The notes under the pieces: model-generated
The model's database searches: none
What the model was told of the DNA's origin: nothing
Seen by the model: only the letters and a program-made list of their open reading frames with translations
From: JAAZLA01 sp964560975
GTDB taxonomy: Bacteria > Spirochaetota > Spirochaetia > Treponematales > Treponemataceae
Direction: 5' to 3'
DNA: 6,808 nt
NCBI GenBank assembly: GCA_964560975.1
Contig: CAZLNE010000105.1
Coordinates: 1-6,808 of the forward strand
Position numbers and translations under genes: made by a program
In this document: positions 1 through 6,446 of the stretch, piece by piece
How the letters are laid out: every line of letters begins with the position of its first letter
How positions within the stretch are numbered: position 1 is the first letter of the stretch

Positions 1-69
1 GTTATTGCAATCGTTACAAGCGCAGTCGAAAACGCTCAAAAAGCAATGAAAAACGGGGGAACTAACTAA
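1..69 (+). CDS. rnfG: RnfG, C-terminal end only (partial)
   Basis: An open frame enters from the left edge and ends at TAA (67-69), giving the last 22 residues of a protein that ends in KNGGTN. These residues form a short helix (TSAVENAQKAM), as at the end of RnfG, where a helix follows the conserved flavin-attachment SGAT region. That region would lie outside the window. The assignment rests mainly on position: in rnfCDGEAB operons rnfG lies directly before rnfE, and the stop codon here shares a base with the rnfE start (TAATG). RnfG is a membrane-anchored periplasmic subunit carrying covalent FMN that passes electrons within the Rnf complex. No diagnostic motif is visible in this fragment, so the name is an inference from context. 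Confidence 0.72.
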   Translation, partial: VIAIVTSAVENAQKAMKNGGTN

Positions 70-719
70 TGAATAAATATTGGGCTCTCTTCAAAAATGG
101 TATATTAAAGGAAAATCCCCTTCTTGTATTAATGATAGGTCTTTGTTCCTCTTTAGCAGTAACGACAAAACTTGAGAATGGTCTTGGAATGGGACTTGCC
201 CTAACCTTTGTACTCTTTATGAGTGAAGTGATTATTAGTTTACTGCGAAAACTTATTCCCGACTCCATTCGTATTCCAATTTTTATTATTGTTATAGCAA
301 CCTTCGTAACGTTGCTTGAACTTATTATGAAAGCATATCTTAGTGACTTAGCAAAGGCGCTTGGTGTATTTTTACCGCTCATTGTTGTTAATTGTATCAT
401 AATGGGACGTGTTGAATCTTTTGCATCAAAGCGCACCGTGATCGAAGCTGCCTTCGATGCACTCGGCATGGGACTGGGATATCTTTGGGTATTATCAGGT
501 GTTTCTTTAATTAGAGAATTACTTGGCAGCGGAACTTTATTAGGTATGGAAGTATTAAGCCAGGAATACACCATCGGATTTTTTTCCCGTGCTCCCGGCG
601 GTTTTTTTGTCTTTGCTATGTTTATAGCAGTATCTAGAATAGTCCGTATGGCGTTAGAAAAAAAAGCCTCTACAGCGAAGACTGCTCCTGCACTTTCTAC
701 TGAAGGAGAACAAAAATGA
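69..719 (+). CDS. rnfE: RnfE, membrane subunit of the Rnf ferredoxin:NAD+ oxidoreductase
   Basis: This 216-residue integral membrane protein has about six hydrophobic segments, close to the usual RnfE length of about 200-230. Family signatures are visible: ENPLLV then GLCSSLAVTT near residues 15-33, IRIPIFIIVIA near 67-77, LPLIVVNCIIMGR at 102-114, and RELLGSGTLLG at 149-159. Cys26 and Cys109 occupy the positions which, with the matching cysteines of RnfA, hold an intramembrane Fe-S site in Rnf/Nqr complexes. Its role is to carry electrons across the membrane inside the ion-pumping core. The start is fixed by GGGGGA at 55-60, eight bases before the ATG, and by the one-base overlap with rnfG. 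The GLCSSLAVTTKLE stretch is closer to NqrD than to enterobacterial RsxE (GLCPLLAVT), but the neighbouring rnfB makes this Rnf rather than Nqr. Confidence 0.95.
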   Translation: MNKYWALFKNGILKENPLLVLMIGLCSSLAVTTKLENGLGMGLALTFVLFMSEVIISLLRKLIPDSIRIPIFIIVIATFVTLLELIMKAYLSDLAKALGVFLPLIVVNCIIMGRVESFASKRTVIEAAFDALGMGLGYLWVLSGVSLIRELLGSGTLLGMEVLSQEYTIGFFSRAPGGFFVFAMFIAVSRIVRMALEKKASTAKTAPALSTEGEQK

Positions 720-1294
720 ACGAATACTTAAAAATATTTTTATCTTCAATGCTCATCGATAACGTTGTACTCATACAGTTTCTTGCACTTTGTCCTTTCA
801 TTGGAATGACTAATGATGTTCATAAAGCAAGTAGTATGGGTATAGCAACAGGCTTTGTCATGGTTCTTTCAACTGTGGTAACCTACCCGCTGTTTCATTT
901 TATACTTCTTCCGCTTGGCCTGGAATTTCTGCAAACCCTGGTATTCATCTTAGTTATAGCCTCCCTTGTCCAATTGGTAGAGTATTATCTAAAGAAATCT
1001 GCACCAGCGCTTTATAGTTCAATGGGTGTGTACTTGGCACTTATTACTACAAACTGTGCAATTCTTGCTGTTACACTTAACTGCATAAGCAAAAACTATT
1101 CTTTTACTGAATCTATCGTGTATGCGCTGGGAACCGCTGGAGGCTTTTTGCTTTCCATGGTTTTAATGTCAGGTATTCGAGATAAAGTACGTCTTGCGAA
1201 TATTCCGTCCTTTGTAAAAGGAACACCAGTTCTTTTTATATCTGCAGGTTTGTTATCTATGGCATTTGCCGGCTTTGCAGGCCTTATAAAGTAA
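716..1294 (+). CDS. rnfA: RnfA, membrane subunit of the Rnf complex
   Basis: This 192-residue, six-helix membrane protein is almost the same length as E. coli RsxA (193). Conserved stretches are NVVLIQFLALCPFIG (residues 16-30), FILVIASLVQLVEY (77-90), LITTNCAILAV (109-119), the GIRDKVRLANIP region (153-164) and the SAGLLSMAFAGFAGLIK end. Cys26 and Cys114 are the expected Fe-S site cysteines shared with RnfE; an extra Cys123 lies nearby. RnfA and RnfE are homologous and sit in inverted orientation in the membrane, forming the electron-transfer and ion-translocation core. AAGGAG at 703-708 is well placed before the ATG, which overlaps the rnfE stop as ATGA. This suggests translational coupling and matched amounts of the two partners. 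Confidence 0.96.
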   Translation: MNEYLKIFLSSMLIDNVVLIQFLALCPFIGMTNDVHKASSMGIATGFVMVLSTVVTYPLFHFILLPLGLEFLQTLVFILVIASLVQLVEYYLKKSAPALYSSMGVYLALITTNCAILAVTLNCISKNYSFTESIVYALGTAGGFLLSMVLMSGIRDKVRLANIPSFVKGTPVLFISAGLLSMAFAGFAGLIK

Positions 1295-1304
1295 AGGAAA
1301 CAAT

Positions 1305-2099
1305 ATGACAATTATTTTATATACATTAGCAGTATCAGCAGCTCTTGCATTAATTTTAGGTTTTCTGCTCGGTTTTTTCAAAAAGGTATTCTTTGTAGAA
1401 ACAGATGAAACAGTTGCAAAAATTAGAGAGTGTCTTCCCGGTATTAATTGCGGCGGCTGCGGATATCCGGGTTGCGACGGGTTTGCTCAAGCTGTTGCAA
1501 ACGGCGAGGCGCCGGCAACTGGATGTACAGCCGGAGGTAAAGAAACTGCTGAAAAAGTTTGTAAGGTAATGGGCGTAGCCAATGATCTTGTAGAAACTGT
1601 TGCCGTTCTTGCCTGTCAGGGAAGCAAGGATCACGCATTTCCTAAGGGTTTTTATACCGGCGTTCAAACCTGCCGTGCCGCAATGGTAAGTACAAACAGC
1701 ACTAAGATGTGTACATGGGCCTGTCAGGGTTTTGGAGATTGCACTTTAGTATGCCAATTCGATGCACTCCATATGGGCGACGATGGACTGCCTCATGTTG
1801 ATGAAGCAAAATGTACCGGCTGCGGATTATGTGTCACAGAATGCCCTCAAAATCTTTTAGGCCTTTTTAACAAGTCTGATAAGGGAGCGTTTGCCCGCTG
1901 CAATAATCGAAACCCTAATAAACCGCAAATCTTAAAGACCTGCAAGGTAGGTTGTATTAAGTGCGGTAAGTGTGAAAAAGCCTGCCAGGTGGATGCCATA
2001 CATGTCATAAACGGCATTCCTATTGTTCAGTATAATAAATGTACATCCTGCGGCGACTGTGTTAAGGCCTGTCCCACAAATGTCTTATATGTACGCTAA
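1305..2099 (+). CDS. rnfB: RnfB, ferredoxin-like multi-Fe-S subunit of the Rnf complex
   Basis: RnfB accepts electrons from reduced ferredoxin on the cytoplasmic side and passes them into the membrane part of Rnf. The order is one N-terminal membrane anchor (residues 5-27), then an Fe-S domain with CGGCGYPGC (Cys49, 52, 57) and Cys74, then a cysteine-rich region (Cys104, 123, 136, 140, 146, 150), and ferredoxin-type CxxCxxCxxxC motifs at Cys170-180, Cys217-227 and Cys246-256. There are 26 cysteines in 264 residues. It is longer than the E. coli form (about 192) and resembles the RnfB of clostridia and other anaerobes, with several 4Fe-4S clusters. Two clusters end in Cys-Gln (150-151, 227-228) where Cys-Pro is usual. 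It starts 10 bases after rnfA behind AAAGGA (1293-1298). It is the last gene of the operon, followed by a terminator. Confidence 0.96.
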   Translation: MTIILYTLAVSAALALILGFLLGFFKKVFFVETDETVAKIRECLPGINCGGCGYPGCDGFAQAVANGEAPATGCTAGGKETAEKVCKVMGVANDLVETVAVLACQGSKDHAFPKGFYTGVQTCRAAMVSTNSTKMCTWACQGFGDCTLVCQFDALHMGDDGLPHVDEAKCTGCGLCVTECPQNLLGLFNKSDKGAFARCNNRNPNKPQILKTCKVGCIKCGKCEKACQVDAIHVINGIPIVQYNKCTSCGDCVKACPTNVLYVR

Positions 2100-2122
2100 T
2101 TTCATTTTTTAAATAGAAGAGT

Positions 2123-2156
2123 AAAGCCGTTAGTGACATAACTAACGGCTTTTTTT
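2123..2156 (+). terminator. Rho-independent terminator of the rnf operon
   Basis: The arms AAAGCCGTTAGT (2123-2134) and ACTAACGGCTTT (2141-2152) form a perfect 12-bp stem with a 6-base loop. The T run covers 2150-2156. It begins 24 bases after the rnfB stop. On the opposite strand no T run follows the stem, so it acts in one direction only. It separates rnf transcription from the next gene. Confidence 0.93.
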
Positions 2157-2172
2157 ACAAAAATGTCATTAC

Positions 2173-2201
2173 TTGACAGATTTTCTGTTATAACGCATTA
2201 T
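2173..2201 (+). promoter_or_regulatory. Putative sigma-70-type promoter for the 512-residue protein
   Basis: A perfect TTGACA (2173-2178) is followed after 17 bases by CATTAT (2196-2201, 4 of 6 matches to TATAAT). An alternative -10 is TATAGA (2199-2204), with a less favourable 20-base spacer. The element lies just beyond the rnf terminator and inside the longest possible reading frame of the next gene. Initiation about seven bases after CATTAT would fall on the A of the ATG at 2208. This is a sequence match only; no transcription data are available. Confidence 0.55.
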
Positions 2202-2207
2202 AGAATT

Positions 2208-3746
2208 ATGGCAAATAATAATGATACTGGTGAGAATTTCTTTCAAAAAATTATCTCTGCTATCTTCGGTTCGACTGATCCGGAAGTTGAAAAACGCAGG
2301 CTCCTTAAAACTATAGCAAAAGACCTTTCTCATAGTAAATATAAATTCTATAAGTATTCATCAGAAGAAGCCCTGCCTGCCTTGGCAAAATTTTTCTATG
2401 ACCTTTATAAAATAATCGGACCCGCTCAATTAATGTTTCAAAGTAATCAAAATCCGAATACTTTTAGATATGCGGTCATTGACTTTATGATGAATGACAA
2501 GCAAAAACAGATTATTGAATTATTAACTGAGGAAGCAATACTTGAACAAGCAAGAACCATTCCCCTGTCAGATTTAAAAGCAAAAATTAATGAAAATTTG
2601 GTTTTACTTTCAAATGAATTCGACATCGAAAAAATACAGAAAATTGACCGGCTTTATTCAAAGATGATGCTTTTTAGTGCATTTTGCACCTTTGATTATT
2701 ACTTTCTCTTGAAGAAATTTGATTCAAACCTTCACGAACGCGATTTTAACTATATTCCAAGATTTGAGGCAATACGAGCTGAATACATAGCAGATGACTT
2801 AAAAGACTTTATTACAGTTGCATGGTCCCTGCCCCTATCTGATGATTGGAACGACATGATGTCGCTTCTTAGAGACTTAAAAGGAGTAGAGCCCGTAGCT
2901 CAAGCAGTATGGTCTAAGGCGGTTGTAAAACTACGCGATATGCAGAACTCTCAAGTCTTTGAAAAAATTATTCAGCTCATAACCCATAATCCTTCCTATA
3001 CACCCCTAAGTACAAGTAAACAGGAAAGGGTATTTGAACCATATTTTGAAAAATTAAAAACACAGGCAGAACTTACCTTAAAAAAGGTTGAACAGGAAAA
3101 AACTAATTCAAAGGCAGAAATCCTATTAAATGAAATTTTTGGAACAACCGTTGTTCTGCGTTTAAAAAACTATACCGAATCTGCAAATCTGGGCTTTGAT
3201 AAAAAAATGATACAAGGCTATAAATTTCATCAGCCTCTTAACTATATGAAGGCCTTCCTCATAGATTATCTTAAAAAAAATATTCGGGAATTTACAGATC
3301 TCATATTAGTTCGTGGCAAGTGGGTTACTGCAGCGCTTTCAAACCAAATGTCAGAATCCTACTATACTCTTCTTTCAATTTCGGATCAAATAACAGAATT
3401 TGACGAGAAACTCTCAGATGAAGCCGAACAAGGTTTGAAAATAAAAAATCTCCTCATTAAAGCTGATAGAGATAAAGAAGCTGGTAAAATTATACGATCC
3501 ATACTAAAAGATACAAACGAAAAGGCTCTTTTTCTCATTACCACAGGCGCACAAAATCTCGTCATATTTGCACGAACTGTAAAAGCCCTCTTAGAGGATC
3601 GGGAAAAACCACAGCCTCAAATGCTTATTAACTGGAAAGAACTGGACCGCTTTGTTGACCAGCCAATTAGAGAAACTGGTGTAGAAATTTACAAAAAAAT
3701 ACATCAGTTTATACAGTTGATTCAGCTATATATTCCAAAAGAATAA
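2208..3746 (+). CDS. Uncharacterised spirochaete-type helical protein, about 512 aa
   Basis: I do not recognise a function. From the chosen ATG the protein has 512 residues, with no signal peptide and no clear membrane segment, so it is probably cytosolic. It is rich in Lys, Glu, Leu and Ile and looks almost wholly alpha-helical. Noticeable stretches are FFQKIISAIFGSTDPEVEKR near the start, SKYKFYKYSSEEALPALAKF soon after, and a Lys/Glu-rich helical segment mid-protein (TLKKVEQEKTNSKAEILLNE). I see no nucleotide-binding loop or metal-binding cluster. It resembles proteins I associate with treponemes (possibly the DUF5312 family), but that is recollection. The frame can be extended to an ATG at 2163, adding 15 residues. 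I prefer 2208 because a TTGACA promoter lies between them, the upstream ATG sits 6 bases after the terminator T run, and neither start has a Shine-Dalgarno. It is a single-gene unit between two terminators, so no operon link to rnf is implied. Confidence 0.85.
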   Translation: MANNNDTGENFFQKIISAIFGSTDPEVEKRRLLKTIAKDLSHSKYKFYKYSSEEALPALAKFFYDLYKIIGPAQLMFQSNQNPNTFRYAVIDFMMNDKQKQIIELLTEEAILEQARTIPLSDLKAKINENLVLLSNEFDIEKIQKIDRLYSKMMLFSAFCTFDYYFLLKKFDSNLHERDFNYIPRFEAIRAEYIADDLKDFITVAWSLPLSDDWNDMMSLLRDLKGVEPVAQAVWSKAVVKLRDMQNSQVFEKIIQLITHNPSYTPLSTSKQERVFEPYFEKLKTQAELTLKKVEQEKTNSKAEILLNEIFGTTVVLRLKNYTESANLGFDKKMIQGYKFHQPLNYMKAFLIDYLKKNIREFTDLILVRGKWVTAALSNQMSESYYTLLSISDQITEFDEKLSDEAEQGLKIKNLLIKADRDKEAGKIIRSILKDTNEKALFLITTGAQNLVIFARTVKALLEDREKPQPQMLINWKELDRFVDQPIRETGVEIYKKIHQFIQLIQLYIPKE

Positions 3747-3787
3747 AAAAAACCTTTTATTGAAGATCATCCAATAAAAGGTTTTTT
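3747..3787. terminator. Bidirectional terminator between convergent genes
   Basis: The arms 3747-3762 and 3772-3787 pair perfectly over 16 bp around a 9-base loop. The core is CCTTTTATTG with CAATAAAAGG, flanked by six A on the left and six T on the right. The T run (3782-3787) serves the + strand gene that ends at 3746. Read on the other strand, the A run 3745-3752 becomes a U run and serves the metQ transcript, whose stop is at 3804. Confidence 0.93.
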
Positions 3788-3803
3788 CTTAAGAACAGAC
3801 TTC

Positions 3804-4604
3804 TTAAAATACTTTTACAACTTCACCGTTAGGGTATCTTTCAGAAATAAAGTCTGCAATTTCTTTACTACGAAGAGCAGAAACAAGAGCAGCAATTTTC
3901 TTCGAACTTTCATTTCCCTTTTTAACACAGATGATATTTACATAGGGAGAATCAGAACCTTCAACAAATAGGCCATCCTTATTTGCAATTAAACCTGCAG
4001 GTATTGCATAGTTTCCATTAATAATTGCAGCATCAACATCTGCTAAAACACGGGGAAGCGAAGCTGCTTCTATTTCACGGAAGATAAAACCTTTTTTGTT
4101 TTCTATGACGTCTAGCGGAGTAGCAGTAATACCGGCCTTTTCATTGAGTTTTATTAAACCTGCAGACTGAAGCAAAAGAAAGGCTCGTCCTTCATTTGTA
4201 GGATCATTAGGAAGAGCAATTATTGACCCGTTTGGAAGATCTGATAATGCTGTGTACTTGTTAGAATAAATAGCAAAAGGTTCAATGTGAATTTCACCGG
4301 CATTGGTTAAGTGATACCCTTTTTCATCGTTAAAAGAATTCATGTAAGGTAGATGCTGGAAAAAGTTAGCATCAATCTGACCGCTTTCTAAGGCCTCGTT
4401 AGGAGTTACATAATCTGTAAACTCAACGATTTTTAGAGTATACCCTTGAGATTCCAGATCATCAACTATAAGCTTCAGCATTTCTGCGTGAGGTTCTGGT
4501 GTTGCACCTACAGTAAGAACACTATCATCTTTTTTTGAACAGCCTGATAAGAGTACCATAGCAATTATGAGAAATGCGATTGCTAGTAGACTAATTTTTT
4601 TCAT
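3804..4604 (-). CDS. metQ: MetQ, methionine-binding lipoprotein of the MetNIQ importer
   Basis: This is the substrate-binding component of the L-methionine ABC importer, anchored as a lipoprotein and delivering methionine to MetI. At 266 residues it has normal family length. The signal peptide is KK plus a hydrophobic core with lipobox LSGC, so the lipidated residue is Cys22. NlpA/MetQ family motifs follow: GATPEPHAE (33-41), FTDYVTPNEAL (62-72), GQIDANFFQHLPY (75-87), ALPNDPTNEGRA (130-141), INGNYA (195-200) and SPYVN (219-223). Asn223 aligns by motif with E. coli MetQ Asn229, which I recall as important for methionine binding. The closest characterised relative I know is T. pallidum Tp32 (TpN32), shown by structure to bind methionine. 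AGGAG (4611-4615 on the + strand) lies six bases before the start. The gene is 120 bases downstream of metI with its own likely promoter, which would let the receptor be made in excess. Confidence 0.95.
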   Translation of the reverse strand: MKKISLLAIAFLIIAMVLLSGCSKKDDSVLTVGATPEPHAEMLKLIVDDLESQGYTLKIVEFTDYVTPNEALESGQIDANFFQHLPYMNSFNDEKGYHLTNAGEIHIEPFAIYSNKYTALSDLPNGSIIALPNDPTNEGRAFLLLQSAGLIKLNEKAGITATPLDVIENKKGFIFREIEAASLPRVLADVDAAIINGNYAIPAGLIANKDGLFVEGSDSPYVNIICVKKGNESSKKIAALVSALRSKEIADFISERYPNGEVVKVF

Positions 4605-4617
4605 AGTTTTCTCCTTT

Positions 4618-4649
4618 TTTTACACATCATTTTGACGAATGTAAAACAT
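4618..4649 (-). other. metQ leader: small inverted repeat and a 9-codon upstream frame
   Basis: The predicted metQ leader holds TTTTACA and TGTAAAA (4640-4646 and 4618-4624 in + coordinates), a perfect 7-bp inverted repeat with a 15-base loop, ending three bases before the AGGAG ribosome site. The same stretch can be read as a short frame, MFYIRQNDV plus stop (4620-4649), with no ribosome site of its own. It is too weak and AT-rich to be called an attenuator, and no SAM-riboswitch-like fold is seen. Recorded as a possible regulatory element only. Confidence 0.25.
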
Positions 4650-4662
4650 TTCTACTTAGGAA

Positions 4663-4691
4663 ACTATACTAAATTGCGGTATCTTTGAAAA
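4663..4691 (-). promoter_or_regulatory. Putative promoter of metQ
   Basis: On the - strand, TTTTCA (+ coordinates 4686-4691, 4 of 6 matches to TTGACA) precedes TATAGT (4663-4668, 5 of 6 matches to TATAAT) with an ideal 17-base spacer. Initiation would be near 4656, giving a leader of about 52 bases. The 120-base metI-metQ gap shows no terminator, so metQ is probably also reached by read-through from the metN promoter. Confidence 0.5.
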
Positions 4692-4724
4692 GCACCTTAC
4701 AATTTTACCAGATTGCCATTTATA

Positions 4725-5390
4725 TTAGCGGGATTTTAATAAAGCATTGCTTATTTTAGATCCGGCAAACTGAATCACTTCTACAAGAATAAGAATGACA
4801 ATAACAGAGACAATCATAATATCAGTCCTAAAACGCTGATACCCATAGCGAATTGCAAGATCTCCCAAGCCGCCGCCTCCTATTGCTCCAGCCATGGCCG
4901 AGTATCCAATAAGATTAATAATAGTAAGTGTTACTCCGGATACAAGAGAAGGAAGGGCTTCCGGTAAAAGAACCTTAAAAATTATCTGCATATTTGTCGA
5001 ACCCATTGAACGGGCAGCCTGTACTACACCAATATCAACTTCTTTGAGAGCTGTTTCAATAATTCGGGCAACAAAGGGTGCTGCTGCTATAGAAAGAGGA
5101 AGAATGGTTGCAGTCGTACCAATACTTGTTCCTATAAGTATTCTGGAAAGCGGAAATAAAAGAATCATCAATATGATGAAGGGAAAAGAACGGAGCACGT
5201 TTACGACCCTGGTCAACAGCTGATGCAAAATTGGTTTTGGGCTTATACCGGTTAATGGATCTGCGGTGCATAATAAAATACCGAGAGGAAAGCCGAGAAT
5301 GAGCGAAAAAACGGTTGAAGAGAGCACCATAATAAGAGTTTGTAGTGTAGCACTTCCAACAAGGTTTACAATTATCTGAATAGAACTCAT
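4725..5390 (-). CDS. metI: MetI, permease of the methionine ABC importer
   Basis: This inner-membrane permease forms the methionine pathway as a dimer and couples to MetN. At 221 residues it matches the family (E. coli MetI 217). There are about five hydrophobic segments, near residues 15-40, 68-84, 92-112, 150-170 and 190-207. The ABC-permease EAA-type loop that contacts the ATPase is visible as ETALKEVDIGVVQAARSMGS (112-131) and continues to LLPEALPS (141-148). Other family motifs are RSFPFIILM (67-75), IAAAPFVAR (101-109) and SAMAGAIGGGGLGDLAIRYGYQRF (164-187). The ATG overlaps the metN stop by four bases (ATGA), and AAGGAGG (+ 5401-5407), the best ribosome site in the window, lies 10 bases upstream. 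Both imply co-translation with metN. Confidence 0.96.
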   Translation of the reverse strand: MSSIQIIVNLVGSATLQTLIMVLSSTVFSLILGFPLGILLCTADPLTGISPKPILHQLLTRVVNVLRSFPFIILMILLFPLSRILIGTSIGTTATILPLSIAAAPFVARIIETALKEVDIGVVQAARSMGSTNMQIIFKVLLPEALPSLVSGVTLTIINLIGYSAMAGAIGGGGLGDLAIRYGYQRFRTDIMIVSVIVILILVEVIQFAGSKISNALLKSR

Positions 5391-6424
5391 AGTATTTTAC
5401 CCTCCTTGTCTTCTACAATAACACCTTCTGTCTTTAAGAACTTAATTGCTTCATAAACATTCTCCTGGGAACCGTTAATATCAACAACTAACGAGCCCAC
5501 ATCCTGCATACTTAGATGTTGAATGCCCCCTGCGCGAATATTAAAATCGACATTGCACAATCTTGTAGCCTTGGAAAGAATCGGCTCTCCAGTCTTTTCA
5601 CCAATAAAGCGCAATGTATAATGACCGCCGTCATCCGACCAGCGGACAATACCATCTGCAAAGTTTTTTTCATCCGCAGATGCTATAGAAATATGAGATA
5701 AAAAATCTTTTGTAACTACAGATTTTGGATGCGTAAAAATCTCTGTTACCCTTCCCTGCTCGCAAACCTTTCCATCGTCTAGGACCGCAACATATTCACA
5801 GGCATCCCGCACTACTTCCATCTGATGAGTTATCATAACAATAGTAAGATTCATCTTTTTTTGAATTTCGCGTAAAAGATAGAGAATTGACCTCGTAGTT
5901 TGAGGATCCAGGGCGCTGGTTGCCTCGTCACAAAACAGTATTTGCGGATGATTTGCCAGTGCTCTTGCTATAGCAACACGCTGCTTTTGTCCGCCCGATA
6001 AGGTACTGACCGGGGCATTTCCTCTATTTGAAAGCCCTACAAGAGCTAAAAGTTCGTTAACACGTTCTTTTATAACAGATTTTGGAATACCGCAAATTTC
6101 CAAGGGATAGGCTATGTTTCCTGCGGCTGTCCTCGAGCTGAATAAGTTAAAGTTCTGAAAAATCATGCCAATGCTGCGTCTTTTTAAAATTATTTCCTTT
6201 TCAGCAAGGTTATCAACTCTTTCATCACCATAATATACAGAGCCTGAATCCGGTTTTTCTAACAAACTTATAAGCCTTACGAGGGTCGATTTTCCTGCAC
6301 CGCTTTTTCCAATTATTCCAAATACCGTATTTGAAGGAATATTTAAACTGATATTTTGAACAGCTTTAATTGCAGAAGAATCTGTATTGTATGACTTTTG
6401 AAGAGATTCTAATCGTATTTGCAT
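5387..6424 (-). CDS. metN: MetN, ATPase of the methionine ABC importer with C-terminal NIL domain
   Basis: MetN hydrolyses ATP to drive methionine uptake through MetI. At 345 residues it has normal length (E. coli 343). The nucleotide-binding domain fills residues 1 to about 240, with Walker A GKSGAGKST (39-47), Q-loop Gln90, signature LSGGQKQR (142-149), Walker B ILFCDEAT (162-169, catalytic Glu167), D-loop SALD (170-173) and switch His200. Residues of about 255-345 form the ACT-like NIL domain, with QDVGSLVVDINGSQENVYEA (307-326). In E. coli MetN this domain binds cytoplasmic methionine and shuts transport down (trans-inhibition), so the same feedback is expected here. The start is supported by GAGGAG (+ 6430-6435) five bases upstream and by a promoter just before it. 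It is first in the metN-metI-metQ cluster. Confidence 0.96.
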   Translation of the reverse strand: MQIRLESLQKSYNTDSSAIKAVQNISLNIPSNTVFGIIGKSGAGKSTLVRLISLLEKPDSGSVYYGDERVDNLAEKEIILKRRSIGMIFQNFNLFSSRTAAGNIAYPLEICGIPKSVIKERVNELLALVGLSNRGNAPVSTLSGGQKQRVAIARALANHPQILFCDEATSALDPQTTRSILYLLREIQKKMNLTIVMITHQMEVVRDACEYVAVLDDGKVCEQGRVTEIFTHPKSVVTKDFLSHISIASADEKNFADGIVRWSDDGGHYTLRFIGEKTGEPILSKATRLCNVDFNIRAGGIQHLSMQDVGSLVVDINGSQENVYEAIKFLKTEGVIVEDKEGKIL

Positions 6425-6446
6425 AAATGCTCCTCATAAAAACAAC

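Noticed and set aside
62..574. Long open frame antisense to rnfE (170 codons)
   Set aside because: It lies wholly opposite a clearly conserved membrane protein, has no ribosome site, and its composition is that of a frame shadow.
1356..1667. Open frames antisense to rnfB
   Set aside because: They overlap the conserved cysteine motifs of rnfB. Their open length follows from the codon pattern on the other strand, and neither has its own start signals.
69..2099. Na+-pumping NADH:quinone reductase (Nqr) instead of Rnf
   Set aside because: RnfE and RnfA are homologous to NqrD and NqrE, but the following gene is a ferredoxin-like RnfB. Nqr operons have NqrF there, with FAD and 2Fe-2S domains, and no RnfB.
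2123..2156. Hairpin after rnfB as a repeat-family or attachment site
   Set aside because: A perfect stem followed by a T run directly after the operon fits a simple terminator, and no second copy occurs in the window.
4605..4724. SAM riboswitch or T-box upstream of metQ
   Set aside because: The leader after the likely promoter is only about 52 bases and AT-rich. None of the conserved helices of an S-box or the T-box motif can be seen, and there is no terminator hairpin before the gene.
4894..5223. Open frame antisense to metI (and a shorter one at 5516-5701 opposite metN)
   Set aside because: Both lie opposite well-conserved transporter genes, with no ribosome site and no recognisable protein features.
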